A stretch of 64,000 nt of DNA from contig NC_053148.1 of assembly GCF_016808335.1 (NCBI RefSeq), forward strand, positions 50,608,930-50,672,929. Reading direction: 5' to 3'. The notes below the pieces were generated by a model. That model worked only from the letters and a program-made list of their open reading frames with translations. It was not told the origin of the DNA and searched no databases. The DNA is from Panicum virgatum (lineage: Eukaryota > Streptophyta > Magnoliopsida > Poales > Poaceae). Below, piece by piece: positions 42,817-53,845 of this stretch (position 1 is its first letter; every line of letters begins with the position of its first letter). The translations under genes and the position numbers were made by a program.

Positions 42817-44274
42817 TGTTGGCGCTCCTTAAGTACCCACTTTATCCCTTATTTATCCTTGATAATGGTATGAATTTAATATCAAAATCACTAACCGTCC
42901 TAACCCTGACCTAATTATTGGTCATTTTCACACTTGCACATATATTTTGGAGGAACTTCGTTTTTGCAGGTTTTTGGTCTATTTTGGAGCATGAAATGAC
43001 GAGGCCCGTGATCGAGCGCTAACACGGAGAAAGACGAAGGCCAAAGCCCAAAGGAAGGACCAAAGCCCATGTTGATTCGAAGCCCATTCATGCACATCCA
43101 TCCTCCAAGAGAGCCCAAAGGACTGAGCCCACGAAGATGAGATCAAGATACTTCGGGATTAAGCAAAGCAAATGAAGATTTAAGGAAGGATTCCCTATCC
43201 TATCCTTTCCTCGAAGATATCTCCAAGATAACGACAACAAAAGGGGTGCAATCGTGAAGGACATAAACTCTAGAAGATGCGAGGAGTCTGCACGCTAAAA
43301 ATGAGACCGAGGCGAGCCCGAAATAGGGTAGGCCGGCCGGCCTAGGCCCATGGGGCCGGCCGGCTCAGCCTGTTTTCAAGGCGGTTTGGCCTCCCCTTCG
43401 ACCGGTGGCTTCCTCGGCTTATAAATAGCTCGCACCTTATTCATCTCGAGGCATCCATCCACCCAGAACTCGACGAAAATATAGGGCCAAGATCGGAGGG
43501 AGACGACGGCCGCCGCGAGTCTTTGAAGTTGTCTAGGAGATGGCTTAGGCCACCCCTAGCTGCCATGGCCTCCCTGCGTGGTTGTGCCATGGTGGAGTTC
43601 ATGAGCTAGTTGGAGTCGTCAATGGTATGTACTCGGTGGTGACGATCCAAACGAATCTATTATGTGAGTAATGATAATCATGTCTTCCGAATCTATTAGC
43701 GATCATGTTCTCTCTTTCAATTTCGTTCTTTTCTTTGGGTTTGCTTCATCCTAGATCTATTATCGAGATAGATCGCTTAGCATGATCTTGTAGTCATGGT
43801 GGCTAGAGGTTCATGGCGGAACTACCAAAGGGGGTTCGACTTGCTTCAGGGTATTTTGTTCGAAAGGGGGGCGTCGTGACAGGCCGTCTCCACAGAGTAG
43901 GCGGAGTATCGAGGGATCGGATTGGAGATTTTGAGTTTAAAGATGCTTTTGATTGAGATGCATGATTTATTTGCTCGTTAGCTTGAACTACAACTAGATG
44001 ATGATAGGCCTAGTCATGTCTTTGGTTTTGCTATGATTAAGCTTATGCTCATGGATGAGATCAACCTTTACACATCACTCATATCTGTCAAAGGTTTACC
44101 CTTTATATGCAATCAATGCTTCATGTTTGGATAGATCCGTTAGATTAGATGGAAAACTTTAGGTAGTTCTTTGTCGATCCACGGAATGATAAACCTTGGG
44201 GAATACTCTAAGGGTAAAGCTACACGAACCATGCGCTTGCAGTATACAAATCGGGGCGCTAAGGTGCGTCAACA
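42817..44274 (+). repeat. Element F 5' LTR (1458 bp)
   Basis: Starts TGTTGGCGCTCC and ends GCGTCAACA. TATAAATA at 43420-43427. It aligns base by base with 55499-56690 with scattered differences. Confidence 0.93.
43420..43427 (+). promoter_or_regulatory. TATA box of F 5' LTR
   Basis: TATAAATA, conserved in the 3' LTR at 56102-56109. Confidence 0.65.
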
Positions 44275-44282
44275 AGCTTTTC

Positions 44283-44300
44283 TAGTGCCGTTGCCGGGGA
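44283..44300 (+). other. Element F primer-binding site (tRNA-Asp type)
   Basis: TAGTGCCGTTGCCGGGGA matches the A primer site at 16 of 18 bases and lies at the same distance from the LTR. Confidence 0.8.
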
Positions 44301-44830
44301 TCGGCAACACGAACCCTAGGGCAATCTATCTAGTTTTTGGACTAACCCTAATTTTTATTATTGCATATACCCTTGTTTTCTTGTTTGTGTCCTTGAAAGC
44401 AGGTGGAAAAAGTTAGACACCAAACTTGGACTTCGAGAAGTCCATAATCCACTTCGACAAATTTCAACAATCGGCAACAAGATGATCGAGGAACCTCGAC
44501 ATGGAACATCGACAACGTCCACATCGACATGACGGCAACAACATCAAGATTCACTCTTTAGTGGTAGGTGCTAACTTTTGTTAGTGGCCCAGCATCCGCT
44601 ATCGAGTCTCCACTCCCCAAAAGCAAAAGATGATAAATAAGGTACGCCTCCGTGTCAATTAATTTTAAAGATTGATGTTTTTGGGAAGAATTGTTTGTTC
44701 AAGCAATAGGTATGAAGCATGCCCGCGAAGAAAATCGTGCGATTATCATCATCTATGAAGTGTTACTGTTGTGATGAGTTTTTCATCCAAGATAAGAGAA
44801 GTACCATGAGAAAATAATAGATTATTTTGA

Positions 44831-45050
44831 AGCTCAATCAAGTCTTCTTTCCAACGGATCAAGAACCATCATCTTTGGAGATCGGTGTGAAGAGTTATGG
44901 TAAAATCTTTCAATGCTGCGCGTTCTGAAATCCCTGGACAGATTGCAGCGCCGTAATAAAATGAGCATAACTTCTTTATCCGGAGTCTAATTGGGGTGAA
45001 TAAGCACTTGTTAGAAAGATAATTTGATGCACCTTGCAATGGAGGAGAAG
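44831..45050 (+). repeat. F internal repeat, copy 1
   Basis: Shares in order: CCAACGGATCAAGA, GTTATGG, AAAATCTTTC, GCGTTCTGAAAT, CTGGACAG, GCAGCGC, GAGCATAACT, and a TTAGAAAG..CTTGCAATGG end. Confidence 0.75.
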
Positions 45051-45565
45051 TTTGGTACATGTTCTGCACTGGATGAAGGGGAATTCAATGAGGACAGAGG
45101 CAGTAGCAACCGACGAAGAAGGTGATAATGATGTCAAAGGATGACTGGAAGGCTGTGTACGCGAAAGATGATGATTTGAAGTTAACCAAAGCTGGAGGCA
45201 ACAATATTAGAAGAACCACGACACCACCTATCTTCTCCAGTGAGATGCTTGATATACTTCTAATCGAGTGATGCTATCAATGAAGGAAATCATTCGAATC
45301 ATCAACATGAAGCACAGGAGCATCTTCCAATCCCGACACCATGGGAAAAGCAAGAACAATGGAGAAGACACATCATTGAAGCCGTGATATTTTCTGGTGA
45401 ATTAATGGTGATGAACTTGAAGCCTAGGGACGCACGACACTACGCTCCAAAGACCACATGATCGAGATCATTGACATCTTCTGATGAATTCACAAGAAGA
45501 TATTGTTCTCATCAATGTCCAGCTCGACCTCAGAAGCAAATAGCAGCATATTTTTGGATATTCAA

Positions 45566-45810
45566 AAGCTCCATGAAGTTCCCATTCCAACGAATCAAGA
45601 ACCAAGTCAATCGGAGATTCCTACAAGCGGTTATGGCCAAAACATTGAAGGTTGTGCACTCTGAAAATTTCTGGACAGCACGCAGCGCCAAAAGTGAAAC
45701 GGGCATAACTCCCTCGTTTGAACTCCGTTTAAAGCGAATGACCACTCGTTGGAAAGGTAATTTCATAAACTTTTCAATAGAGCTATATTTTGGTATATGT
45801 TCTGTTGAGT
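45566..45810 (+). repeat. F internal repeat, copy 2
   Basis: Same order of phrases: AAGCTCCATGAAGTTCCC, CCAACGAATCAAGA, GTTATGGC, CTGGACAGC, GCAGCGC, GGCATAACTCCCTC, CTCGTTGGAAAGG, ending in TGTTCTG. Confidence 0.75.
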
Positions 45811-46109
45811 ATACAGGAGAGATTCCACGAAGAAGAGGTAGGAGCAACGCAATGAGAACAAGATAGAGAAGATGACGATGACAACAATGAAGGGGAGCTT
45901 GGGCGATGCTTTCATCAAGAGTACATGATAAAATTCAGAGGCTTAGAGCAGAGGAAGAACCCAATGAATTTGGCAAACAAAGGCACAAGCGGTCGACCTT
46001 CGACAAACGAAGATGTTGCAAACAAACCACGACGGATTACAAGAGCGCAACATTCAACACATGGAGACGTGAGAAGCAAATCACGACGGACCACTAGGAG
46101 TGCATCAAG

Positions 46110-46400
46110 ATGACATCTCGCACAAAGCACCATGACTCCAATGAGTATGAAAAAGCTCCGAGGCTAAGGTATACAGTGAATTCTCAAGCTTCTATTGGTT
46201 TTGTTGATAATCGTTAAAAATCTCATGCTCGAACCAATAGTCGGAATGAAAGTTTAAATTCTATGTCTTGTTCTTTTCATGATGATAGGCTAGAGTTTCT
46301 TGAGAAGGTCGATTTCATGCTTAAAGATTCTCTGCCTAATAATGAGCTCCGCGCTATGCAAGAAACACATGCTGCATTTAATTACACCATGCCTTGTTGA
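46110..46400 (+). pseudogene. Relic ORF of F, unknown
   Basis: 97 codons from ATG to TGA with a single in-frame TAA at 46215. It reads MTSRTKHHDSNEYEKAPRLR at the start and SFHDDRLEFLEKVDFMLKD near the end. It may be a remnant of a Gag N-terminus, but I cannot place it. Confidence 0.3.
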
Positions 46401-46695
46401 TGAAATTTAATTGAGGATGTGATTATGTTGCATATGTTTACAAATAATTGCAAATCTCGATCTTGCTTTGCGCTTGGTCAAGCTCATGACCCTAAAAGAG
46501 CACATGTCGGGAGAAGCCCCGAATTTCACTAACCATGCAGGACATGAACTCAAATGATGAGGAGGGAAATTGTGCCCAAAATTTTGAACACCATCATCAA
46601 CATCTTCAAGTTTCAAGAACGGACGCCGCTATGCCTCATCAATTTTGTGCACAAGTCCAGAGATTTACAATGCAAGAAAGTTGAATATTCAGGAT

Positions 46696-46929
46696 CTCCA
46701 TCAAATCTTTGATTCAACGCATCCATGATCGATACAATTGAAGACCCACGGGAGGAGCTATGTCTCAAACATCGGAGATGCACGTGCTGAAATCCGCACG
46801 GGGCAGATTGCAGTGACGGGGAAAAAGGAGCATAACTCCCTCAATTGGAATGCGTTTTGGGCAAATGAAGACTTGTTGGAAAGAAGATTTCGTGCACCTT
46901 GCATTGGATCAATTGTTTGGCGCAATTCC
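46696..46929 (+). repeat. F internal repeat, copy 3, cut by a solo LTR
   Basis: Contains CAACGCATCCATGATCGAT, GAAGACCCAC, GGGCAGATTGCAGTGACGGG, GAGCATAACTCCCTC, TTGTTGGAAAG and GCACCTTGCATTGGA. It continues at 50455 after the inserted LTR. Confidence 0.75.
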
Positions 46930-49900
46930 TATAACACCCTAATTTAATTTTCCTAGTTAATAATAAATTTAATTGGCTTTAATTAAATTTCTAAGGTTTA
47001 TTGTGTTTAGACTTTCATTTAATCTAATTTTGATCCTCAAGTAATTAAAATTTTGTCTAAGGTTAAACTTTGTTGTTGCATTCATGCTGGTGCATATTTT
47101 ATCTTGCTTGATTTCGTAAGGGTTTGAATTCAAATTTCATTTGAATTCAAATGGTTGGAGTAGTGTTTGAGTTAGAAAAAAATAGAAAGGAGAATAGAAA
47201 AGAGAAAGAAGAAACCGAAACCCACACCAGCCCATCTGGCCCAACCCTTTTTCCCACACGGGCCCAGCCCGGTCCGCTCTCTCCCTCTTTCCCGTGGCCC
47301 AGTCAGCCCAGCCCGCTCCCACAGTTTCCCTTCCGCGCTCGGCCCACCGCCTCCCGCTTGGCCCAGCTCCGCGCGCCCCGAATTCGGCCTGCCCCGCGCA
47401 CAGCGCGCGCTCACCGCCGCTGACCAGTGGGACCCACTGGTCATCCCCCTCCTCCCGCGTACCTCCACCCGCAATCCCCGCCCGGACTCTCTGCTCCGCC
47501 GCTCCCTCGCTGCCCCGCGGCCCCGCTCCACCTGCAGCCCTCCCTCACCCTTTCCTTGCCTGCGCACCCCGGACTCCGAGCGACCCGCGCCGATTTCGGA
47601 TCAGGGGCAGGGCCATTCCGCGGGCGCAACGACCGTGCCGTGATTCCCGCGACCCAAACGCCGAGATCACCAGCCCCCGCCTTTTAGACCCCGCGCCCTA
47701 CCCTGCGCCCTACCTCGCCATCCCGCAGCCGCCGTCTTCAACCCCAGCCGTCGCATCTGCGCCGCTCTGCCTCGCCGCGCCTCTGCGTCGCCGTGAACCC
47801 GTCGCGGCCACGCTGCTTCACCACCTCCTAGTCCCGCTAGAGCTGCGCAGTGGCTTCGACGTGCGCCCAGGCGTCTCTCCAAGCCCGCTGCACCGACCCC
47901 GACCCCGGCACGCCGGGAATCGCCGCGGAGGAGGGACGTCGACCACCGCTGCACCACCCCGAATCCGCCGCTGCACCGCTGACTTCCGATGGCCGCTGAT
48001 CCCTGCAGTACTATGCGTTGGTGAGGCGCCTCCCCGACTCGTTTCCCCTTCTTTCCTCCCTCTGCGCGCGAGGATTTCCTCGCCGTTGCTTGGCAGCGCC
48101 GCCACGCCGTGGTCGACCCGCCGCCCTGCGAGACCATAGGTCGTGTTAGGCACCATAGTAGTTCACCCGTGCCGCATGGTTGCTTCCAGTAGCAAAGCTT
48201 GACCCAATTTCGGGCCGGAACCACGTTACCACGGCTCGCCGGCGACCTAGGACCGCCCCTCGCCGCGGCATGCCTCACCCGAGCCCTGACCCGCTCCTTA
48301 GAGTGCCCAGGAGGGTTCGCCATCGTGCATACTGCCTCCCTGACCCGATCCCGTGCTGAATCAAGCCCCGGAGCGGCCGATGAGCCATCTCCGGTGAAAC
48401 GCCGCCGTGGGAGCTCTGCTCCGGCGAGCCTCGCCGCCGCCCCGCGCGCCCGGTTAGTCTCGGCCATCAGATCCGCTTCCTACGGCTGAGATCAGGTCGC
48501 GAAACGATATATCCTCAGCTGCCGGATCGTGATCCAACGGATCAGATCCATGCGTACCCCTTCAGCCGGGCCCTTTTGCATAAGAGCCCCTACCTTTCTT
48601 CCTTATCAACCCGCGGTCCTGTTAGTTCAAAAGAAATTACGGATAGGCCCTGTTTTTATCGTTTTAGCCCCCAGCCTTTCCTAAAATAGTACCCGCCGTC
48701 CTTGGCTGCCGATTTTGCGAGTTAGACCCCAGAACTACCCTTTATTTATGTTTAGGCCCTTGGTTTTTGCAGAAAACCCCCTGGAACTTAGGTTTTCTCG
48801 CAGATAAGCCCCTAGACCTTGTTTTAGCTCTAGTTTTTGCGTTCTAGCTCCGTTTTAGGCGTTCTTTATGTCCACACGATCGTTGTAACGCTTAGAATAG
48901 TTTTAGACTAGTTTAGTGTGCTGTTTCTATGTATTGATGTACTATTTCTTAGCTTTTGTTAGTGTTTGCTTGTATGCTTATTGTTGTGCCTTGTTTTGGC
49001 CATGTGTTCGTGAGTAGACGTTGATCCATCTGAGGAGCCCCAGTACCAGTACCCGGAGCAGCCGTCTTCAGAGCCGTTTGAGCAGCAGGAACAGTTTGAG
49101 GAAGGCAAGTATAACATGAACAACACCTATCACTTTTAAATACATTTTCATACTGCATTTTAATACTGTATGCCTATAAGGACTTTCCTAGCCACTTTAT
49201 ATCCTTTATATATATCCTTTGGGTTGCATTTTGGTTAGTTGTGCTAGGTGCCGCGCTATAACACATAATGGTCCTTTTTAATTAATTTGATTAATGGTAT
49301 ATGCAACTTAATTCTGAGAGTGGCCCTCTGTGTGGTTTGAGTGGCTCACATCTCGTTAAAATTGGTTTTGTTAGAAACATGGTTTAGGGGGCCAGCACAG
49401 TCCTTACTGCCTGGTTGGCCACTCTCCATAAGGACCGGTTCATAGAGCGACAACCTGGGACAACAGCGCTACCACAAGAGTGGAATGGGACAGTCTTGGC
49501 TTACTAATTAGGCCATTTTGGTTCGGGAGTAACTTACCGACGGGGCAAGAGGGGAGTCGAGCTTCAATGGTGCCCAGGCTACGAGGCTTGGTCTGCGTAC
49601 CCCTCAAGGTGGGTACCATCGTTGCATTGCCTGAATCCTTAGCGGTTACACCTTACCAACGTGTCCTTTGTAACGGCCTTGTAGTGAGTTTGCTAGTCAT
49701 CTCACCTAAGGAAGTGTGATGAACAACTAGCGTAACTCACGACTTGTGGGTAAAGATGTGCAACCTCTGCAGAGTGTAAAAACTGGTATACTAGCCGTGC
49801 TCACAGTCATGAGCGGCCCAGATCCTCCTTTTGATTAGTGGGGTTATCTCCTTCCGACGAGGGGGGTGCCTCTCGGGGTTACCTTGGTGGTTTCGGTTCG

Positions 49901-50454
49901 GTTCTCAGTAGTATCATGATTAATTTTGATTAATTACTATGTAACCGGGTTTATGGTAATTCATCAACTTGTAGTAAATAGCTTTAATAAAATTTTGCCA
50001 AGACTTAAAAGCTAATGCAGTTGAGTCAGCCAACCTTAGAGCCTCATAGTTTGTGTTATACTTGTTGAGGACAAGTTGTGTACTCACTCTTGCCTCTTCT
50101 CTACTTTTTCCTCTTGGGGATACTCTACTGCTACTCAGTTCCTGCCGACGCGAGGGAGTTCGCTCAGCGCTACCAGGACTACGAGGACTTCTAGGCGTTC
50201 GTCTCCCAGTTGACGTCCCTGTGGCGCCCTGCTCAGCTTCTGACGAGAGTTATCGTTTATGTATTACGCTTCCGCATACTCTGTACCAGACTTTTGTCAT
50301 TAATGTAATAAATAACATTTGTATTCGCTTTATTATATCTTTTTACATGATATGTGCTATGATATACTGTTCATTCTGTTGTATATACGTGTGACTTGAT
50401 CCTGGCACGTATATGATTGCTCGGTTTATGTCCTTTTATAAACCGGGTGTTACA
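46930..50454 (+). repeat. Solo LTR of the C superfamily in F (3525 bp)
   Basis: Starts TATAACACCC (one change) and ends GGGTGTTACA. ATTCC flanks both sides (46925-46929, 50455-50459). Conserved with the C LTR at both ends and in the block around 49375-49480; the GC-rich block (47220-48540) is strongly diverged and no TATAAAT was seen there. No internal element DNA, so LTR-LTR recombination removed it. Confidence 0.95.
47294..50194 (+). other. Three exon-like blocks forming a long frame in the 46930 LTR
   Basis: Block 1 (47294-48020) is open for 242 codons from ATG, rich in Ala, Pro, Arg and Ser, up to donor GTGAGG. Block 2 (49018-49104) reads DPSEEPQYQYPEQPSSEPF, is one codon shorter than in C, and ends AAG|GCAAGTAT. 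Block 3 (50139-50194) reads PADAREFAQRYQDYEDF and TAG. Total 870 bases, a multiple of three, with both junctions in frame. GC-rich DNA makes long open frames common, so block 1 alone is weak evidence; the joint frame is stronger. No family recognised. Confidence 0.42.
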
Positions 50455-52804
50455 ATTCCCAATCTGGACAGAGTGGAAAATCCGTGAAAAGAAAGGTAGC
50501 GACGAAGGACAACAAAGAAGGAGGTGACCATGATGTGAGAGACGATTGGGCAAGTTTTTCATTAAGCGTGATTGATCATGTCCAACATGGGAAGTGGAAT
50601 AAGAGCTGCATGGAACACCTTCACCTCTTGCATGAAGGACCATGGCTTCGCATCAATGAGAAGGTATGTAAGAAAGTTGAGCTCTATGACTCTAAATGAA
50701 GCGCTTTGCGGGAGGCAACCCGATCTTTTATTTTATATATATTAATATGACCGTCTACATTGCACTCTTTAATCGGAATATCAAGTAACATTGTACCATT
50801 GCTCTAACAAAAACCACAATTTCATGTTGTTCATTCTAAATGTTATTGAGGGAGCACTTTGTTATTTGATCTTGGGAAACTTGTAGACCTTTTTGTGTGC
50901 CTATTAGTGTTTTGAGACTTTTTCTTTGTCTTTTTTAGAGAGATTTATGAAGCATTGCACCACCCTTTGATTCTAAACTTGTGGCTAGTTAACTTAGGCT
51001 AACTTTTTGTTTTGTTTTAGACCACCTCATCATGTCATATCATTTTGTTCGTCTCACCCTTGCATTGCATTGCATGTTGCATTAAAAAAACCTTTTCTAA
51101 AAACATTGACTAGCCTCGCTTTTGAGATCCTAAAACCTTAGAAAAACCACTCATAGAGCAATCCCAAAACCATAGGGTATGTTTTCCATTCAAAAAAAAA
51201 TCTAACTTTTGTTTCTCTCTAGTTTTTTTGAAACCACCTTAGATAGAATTTCTATACCCGACACACTCTCTCTCTTCAAAATTTTGTTTATGCCAAAAAT
51301 ATAGAAAACCCATAAACCTACTTCTAAAACCTTGTTAGCTCGGTTGCTTGATCCTTTTTCGATAAATAACCTTTTCATTGACAAAAGCCTCACTTCTTAT
51401 GAAGTGTCGCGAAGGCTTTTTGACACTCTTAGCAATTGTTTTTGAATAAACTAGTTGCGGAACAACATCGAAAGGTCCTTTCAACCTCGCTAACACTTGT
51501 TTTTGCTAACTTTGCATTTGCACTTTGCATCCATTCCATTGTTCATGCCCTCATTTTTGCTAGCTTGGTTTCAATCTTATTTATGTATGTTTTCCTATCC
51601 ATGTAATGCTTATCATGATAGCATTTACCTTTTGCAATCTTGTGTAAACGTGGTGTTTAAACTTGTTTGCGGACCTCCATCTTTAAGCTCTTTTGACCAA
51701 GATAGCAATCCATTTTCCTCTCATTTGCATACACACACCTCTCACTTGCATTCTCATACACCCATTAGGTTTAATTTTCACTAGACTAATTACGCCACAA
51801 GTTAACTATCTTAGGGGATGTTTTGGGTTTGTTGGCAATTGTTTCTACTCCCAACTGTCACCTTGGGGGTAGATTGTGCACTTGAATTATTTTGCAGGCA
51901 TGACAAAGCGTTCCCATAAATTCGTGATCAAAGAAGAAATCAAATTCGTCAACATCTCCAAAGTTCGAGAGCAAGCCCCGCTGTTTTCATCAAATTTTGC
52001 ACATGGACACAGATGTACAAGGAAGAAAAAGTTGATATTCAGAAGCTCCATGAAATTCCCGTTCCAACGCATCCAAGATCAATGAATTTGAAGACCCGTA
52101 CAAGAAGATATGGCAAAAACTTTGGACGCTGCACGTTCTGAAATTCGGAACAGGTTGCAGCGCTGGGATAAAATGGACACAACTCTCTTGTTCGGAATCA
52201 ATTTTGGGCGAATAAGGACTCGTTGGAAAGGAAAATTCGTGCACTTCGCAATGGAGCAATGTTTCAGTACAGGTTCTGTTCTGCAAATTGAAAGAAAAAT
52301 TCGTGAAGATGAGGCAACAATGGGACAACGAGGAATTGAAGGAGGCGACGACGATGAGAAGCAAAGATTGAGACCATGACTTAGTACAAGAAGAAGTTGA
52401 AGGAAACTGAGGCAATAAAGGTGAAGACACATTGAAGATGATATTCATACACATGAGGGAAGGACTTCAAGAATTGCAAGATGGTCCATCTTCTCCTTCT
52501 ACGCCTAGCATCATGCTAAGCATGGGGGAGGATTTCGTGGACAAGGAAGAAAGATCTCATGGAGTAAGATAATCATGGTTGCCACAAGATGCTCATGATT
52601 CTTCTTCCATGCTTAGCACAATGCTTAAGTATGGGGGAGGCCGCGCTACACTTCATTACGAGCATCGAGAAGGACGGTAATTCTTCCTCAACTCTCTCTT
52701 TTTCTAAATGCTTGTACATATATGCCTTCAACCATAGATGCAACCTTTGTATATATCTCTCAACCTATCACATGGCTTCTAGGAGGACAACCTAGTTTTG
52801 TTTT
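50455..52804 (+). other. Element F internal non-coding region, middle part
   Basis: Continues copy 3 of the repeat, then a GGGAGGCAACCC phrase at 50711 typical of Athila-type 3' regions. A long AT-rich stretch and copy 4 of the repeat follow. No gene seen. Confidence 0.6.
52043..52285 (+). repeat. F internal repeat, copy 4
   Basis: AAGCTCCATGAAATTCCCG, CAACGCATCCAAGATCAAT, GAAGACCCGTACAAGAAG, TATGGC, GCACGTTCTGAAATTC, GCAGCGCTGG, ACTCGTTGGAAAGG, GGTTCTGTTCTG. Confidence 0.75.
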
Positions 52805-53845
52805 TGTTGGTACCTCTGGACTAGGGTACCCCCTCTTGCTATGTCAAGACTCGTAGTTATCCGTAACTACGCCCAAAGGAGCTGAGCAACCGGACCCCTG
52901 GGGTCCGACTCCATCTCATCGGATCAACGGTCTCGGACTCGCATCCCGCTCGGGGTCGGGTCCGGTGTCACCACGTGTCCCGGAGAAGGAAGCACTCAGA
53001 CAAAACAGCCGGGGGCCCCGGACCCCCATATACTATCCAGACCCCTCGGCAGGGAGGGAACAGACCCCGCCTGGGGGGTCCGGAGCCGCCACATGTCCAC
53101 AGACGCAGATACGCGCGCGGCTGCCAAGCTTCCTCGGGAAGACTTGGCCACCTACCACATTCAATGCGGGAGACGTTAAGAGTGCTCTGCCACAGCAGAA
53201 CCCGAGGAGACTTTCGCCAGGCTGTACTGTTGACCGCGCGTTACCAAGGTACACTGTACAGCCGCTGGCGCCACTCACGCCGCGCACGTCAGTCTGCTAC
53301 ACCAGTTAGACACGACAACTCGGCGACAGAGTATCATAACGCCTACACGATAGGCCCAACAGTCTACGCCGCAACCTATACTGCCTCAACGGGTGCCTCG
53401 CCGATGAGACAGGAGAAGACCCCCCTCGGCCAGAGAGTCTACAGGACGATGAAGTGTATCCAGCAAGAGATTCTCCATCACTGTAACACCACTACTGTCT
53501 AGTAAAATATACATCTTTGTTGGGCCCACCTGTCGGGGTCCGACGCCTGTGTACGCGTCCTCCTTGCTCTATAAAAGGGAGACGCCCGTTAGAGGAAGGC
53601 TCAAGTCAAAAGAAAGACTTGGGGGCAGAGGATAGACTCATTCATTCCTAGTGCAATACACCACACAGTGGATGTAGGGTATTACGCTCCGGCGGCCCGA
53701 ACCACTTTAAATCCGTGTGTTCTTGCATTCTTGCCCCGAAGCTAGATCGGCCTAATAGCTTAGCACTTCCCCGACTACTCCCCCTCGGGGAAAAGGCGGG
53801 TGCGTTCCGCCACCCGACTGTGGGTACCCCCAAAAGCCCATGACA
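52805..53845 (+). repeat. Element H: solo LTR (1041 bp) inside F
   Basis: Starts TGTTGGTACC and ends CCATGACA, flanked by GTTTT on both sides (52800-52804, 53846-53850). TATAAAAGG at 53570, GC-rich CCGGACCCC phrases. No coding sequence belongs to it; open frames inside are chance. Confidence 0.9.
53570..53578 (+). promoter_or_regulatory. TATA box of solo LTR H
   Basis: TATAAAAGG, a strong match, followed by GC-rich leader-like DNA. Confidence 0.6.

Larger units (their letters stand above)
44301..46929 (+). other. Element F internal non-coding region, left part
   Basis: AT-moderate DNA with three diverged copies of a repeat (44831-45050, 45566-45810, 46696-46929) and one relic ORF at 46110. 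Nothing else recognised. Confidence 0.6.

Noticed and set aside
52965..53502. Two overlapping open frames of 114 and 175 codons
   Set aside because: They lie inside solo LTR H, are GC-rich low-stop DNA and overlap each other in different frames.
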